This document shows positions 48,196 to 64,000 of a DNA stretch of 64,000 nt, one piece after another. The position numbers and the translations under genes were made by a program. Origin of the DNA: Sitta carolinensis (lineage: Eukaryota > Chordata > Aves > Passeriformes > Sittidae); NCBI GenBank assembly GCA_032173965.1, contig CM063311.1, forward strand, positions 608,262 to 672,261. The letters run 5' to 3'. The stretch's first letter is position 1. Every line of letters begins with the position of its first letter. A model generated the notes under the pieces. It was not told where the DNA came from, did not search any database, and saw only the letters and a list, made by a program, of their open reading frames with translations.

Positions 48196-48379
48196 TTACT
48201 AATGGGGGACGGCGGGGGGGGGGGGAGGGGGGGCACCCCTTTTTTTTTGGGGGGGGGGTCGCGTCCCGCTGCCCCTCGGGGAGGGTCATGGGGGCACCGG
48301 GGAGACCCCTCCCCAAATTATTTGGGGGGAACGGGGGGGGGACACACACGCGCTTGGGAGCCCCCCGGGGGGGGGTGGG

Positions 48380-48700
48380 GTAGTGGTTTGGGGGGGGGGC
48401 TCGGATTTTGGGGACCCCCCCCTCAGTGCCTGGTGGGATTTTGGGGGGGGGGTGTTTGGGATGGGGGGGGCTCGGATTTGGGGAGGGGGTCTGGGGACCC
48501 TCCCAAGTTCCAGGAGGGATTTTGGGGGGGGGGGGTCCGGTGAATTTGGGGAGGGGGCTCGGATTTTGGGGACCCCCCCCCTCAGTGCCTGGTGGGATTT
48601 TGGGGGTGGGGGTCCGGTGAATTTGGGGAGGGGGCTCGGATTTTGGGGACCCCCCCACTCAGTGCCTGGTGGGATTTTGGGGGGGGGGTCCGGTGATTTT
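48380..48700 (-). repeat. 3.5 units of a ~90-bp G/C-run repeat, DMPK 3' flank
   Basis: Units contain GGCTCGGATTTTGGGGACC, CTCAGTGCCTGGTGGGATT and GGTCCGGTGAATTTGGGGAG (+ strand). Probably DMPK 3' UTR or flank. No CTG or CAG triplet array is present. Confidence 0.85.
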
Positions 48701-48704
48701 TATT
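48699..48704 (-). terminator. Candidate proximal DMPK poly(A) signal
   Basis: The - strand reads CCAAAAATAAAAATCACC, about 150 bp after the putative DMPK stop. Confidence 0.5.
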
Positions 48705-48850
48705 TTTGGGGGGGGGGGGTCTCTGTACAGGCGCCCCCCCCGTGGGAAAGGGGGGGTCAAGTGCAACAAAGGAGAGGAGGGGACACCTGGGGACATTTTG
48801 GGGACACCTGGGGACATTTTGGGGACACCCCCGTCCCCCCCCGCCCCGAA

Positions 48851-63834
<14,984 letters not shown>

Positions 63835-63839
63835 CTGGG

Positions 63840-64000
63840 GGGCACGGGGGGGGGGGTCAGCGACCACCGGGGGGGGGGCACAGGGGGGTCAGGGACCACC
63901 GGGAGGGTTTAGAGACCACCGAGAGGGAAAAAACCACCGTGGGGGTGTCAGGGACCACCGGGGGGGTCGGTTAGAGACCACCGTGGGGGCACCCCACGAT
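63840..64000 (-). repeat. GACCACCGGGGGGGTCAG repeat upstream of K1
   Basis: About six units of 20-35 bp (+ strand GACCACCG, GGGGGGTCAGG) run off the window end inside the DMPK intron before K1. Confidence 0.8.

Noticed and set aside
46599..48236. 545-codon Pro/Val/Ser-rich frame on the - strand between DMWD and DMPK
   Set aside because: Translation of the GGGGGGACA array; three overlapping frames are equally open.

Overview
This is vertebrate nuclear DNA, most likely from a bird, and more specifically from a very GC-rich microchromosome. That placement is an inference from short, highly conserved vertebrate exons at extreme GC set in introns made almost entirely of minisatellites. Three orthologous genes can be read: symplekin (SYMPK, + strand, 260-37744, 5' end outside the window), DMWD (+ strand, 39248-45938, apparently complete) and DMPK, the myotonic dystrophy protein kinase (- strand, about 48851-63834, only the first exon outside the window). 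This matches the mammalian SYMPK-RSPH6A-DMWD-DMPK neighbourhood, with two differences: RSPH6A is absent from the 1.5 kb SYMPK-DMWD gap, and DMPK is inverted so that DMWD and DMPK converge tail to tail.

Layout. 1-37.8 kb: 22 recognisable SYMPK coding exons (called S1-S22 here) ending in a TGA and an AATAAA 45 bp later. 37.8-38.7 kb: an array of G runs. 38.8-39.25 kb: GC-box-rich DMWD promoter and CpG island. 39.25-45.94 kb: four DMWD exons (W1-W4). 45.94-48.7 kb: convergent 3' ends and a G-rich minisatellite. 48.85-63.83 kb: 14 DMPK exons (K1-K14, numbered in transcript order, so K1 is at 63.8 kb), matching human exons 2-15 in number.

The outstanding feature is intronic. Almost every intron is a tandem array, and in about 17 introns the repeat unit includes the adjacent exon edge with its splice site. 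Donor-side arrays copy the exon 3' end plus GT. Acceptor-side arrays copy AG plus the exon 5' start. Copy numbers run from 2 to about 26. Some copies form complete AG-exon-GT cassettes, including four in-frame 42-nt cassettes before S12. I call these splice-junction-anchored arrays.

A second global feature is about 15 single-base frame breaks in otherwise perfectly conserved exons of all three genes, usually in G or C runs. SYMPK is an essential polyadenylation scaffold, so uncorrected assembly errors are the simplest explanation. The same caution applies to array copy numbers.

Functionally, SYMPK scaffolds mRNA 3'-end processing, DMWD is a WD-repeat protein (its human relatives partner USP12/USP46 deubiquitinases), and DMPK is an AGC-family Ser/Thr kinase of muscle. 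They are neighbours by ancestry, not a pathway. Long open frames through the minisatellites are not genes.
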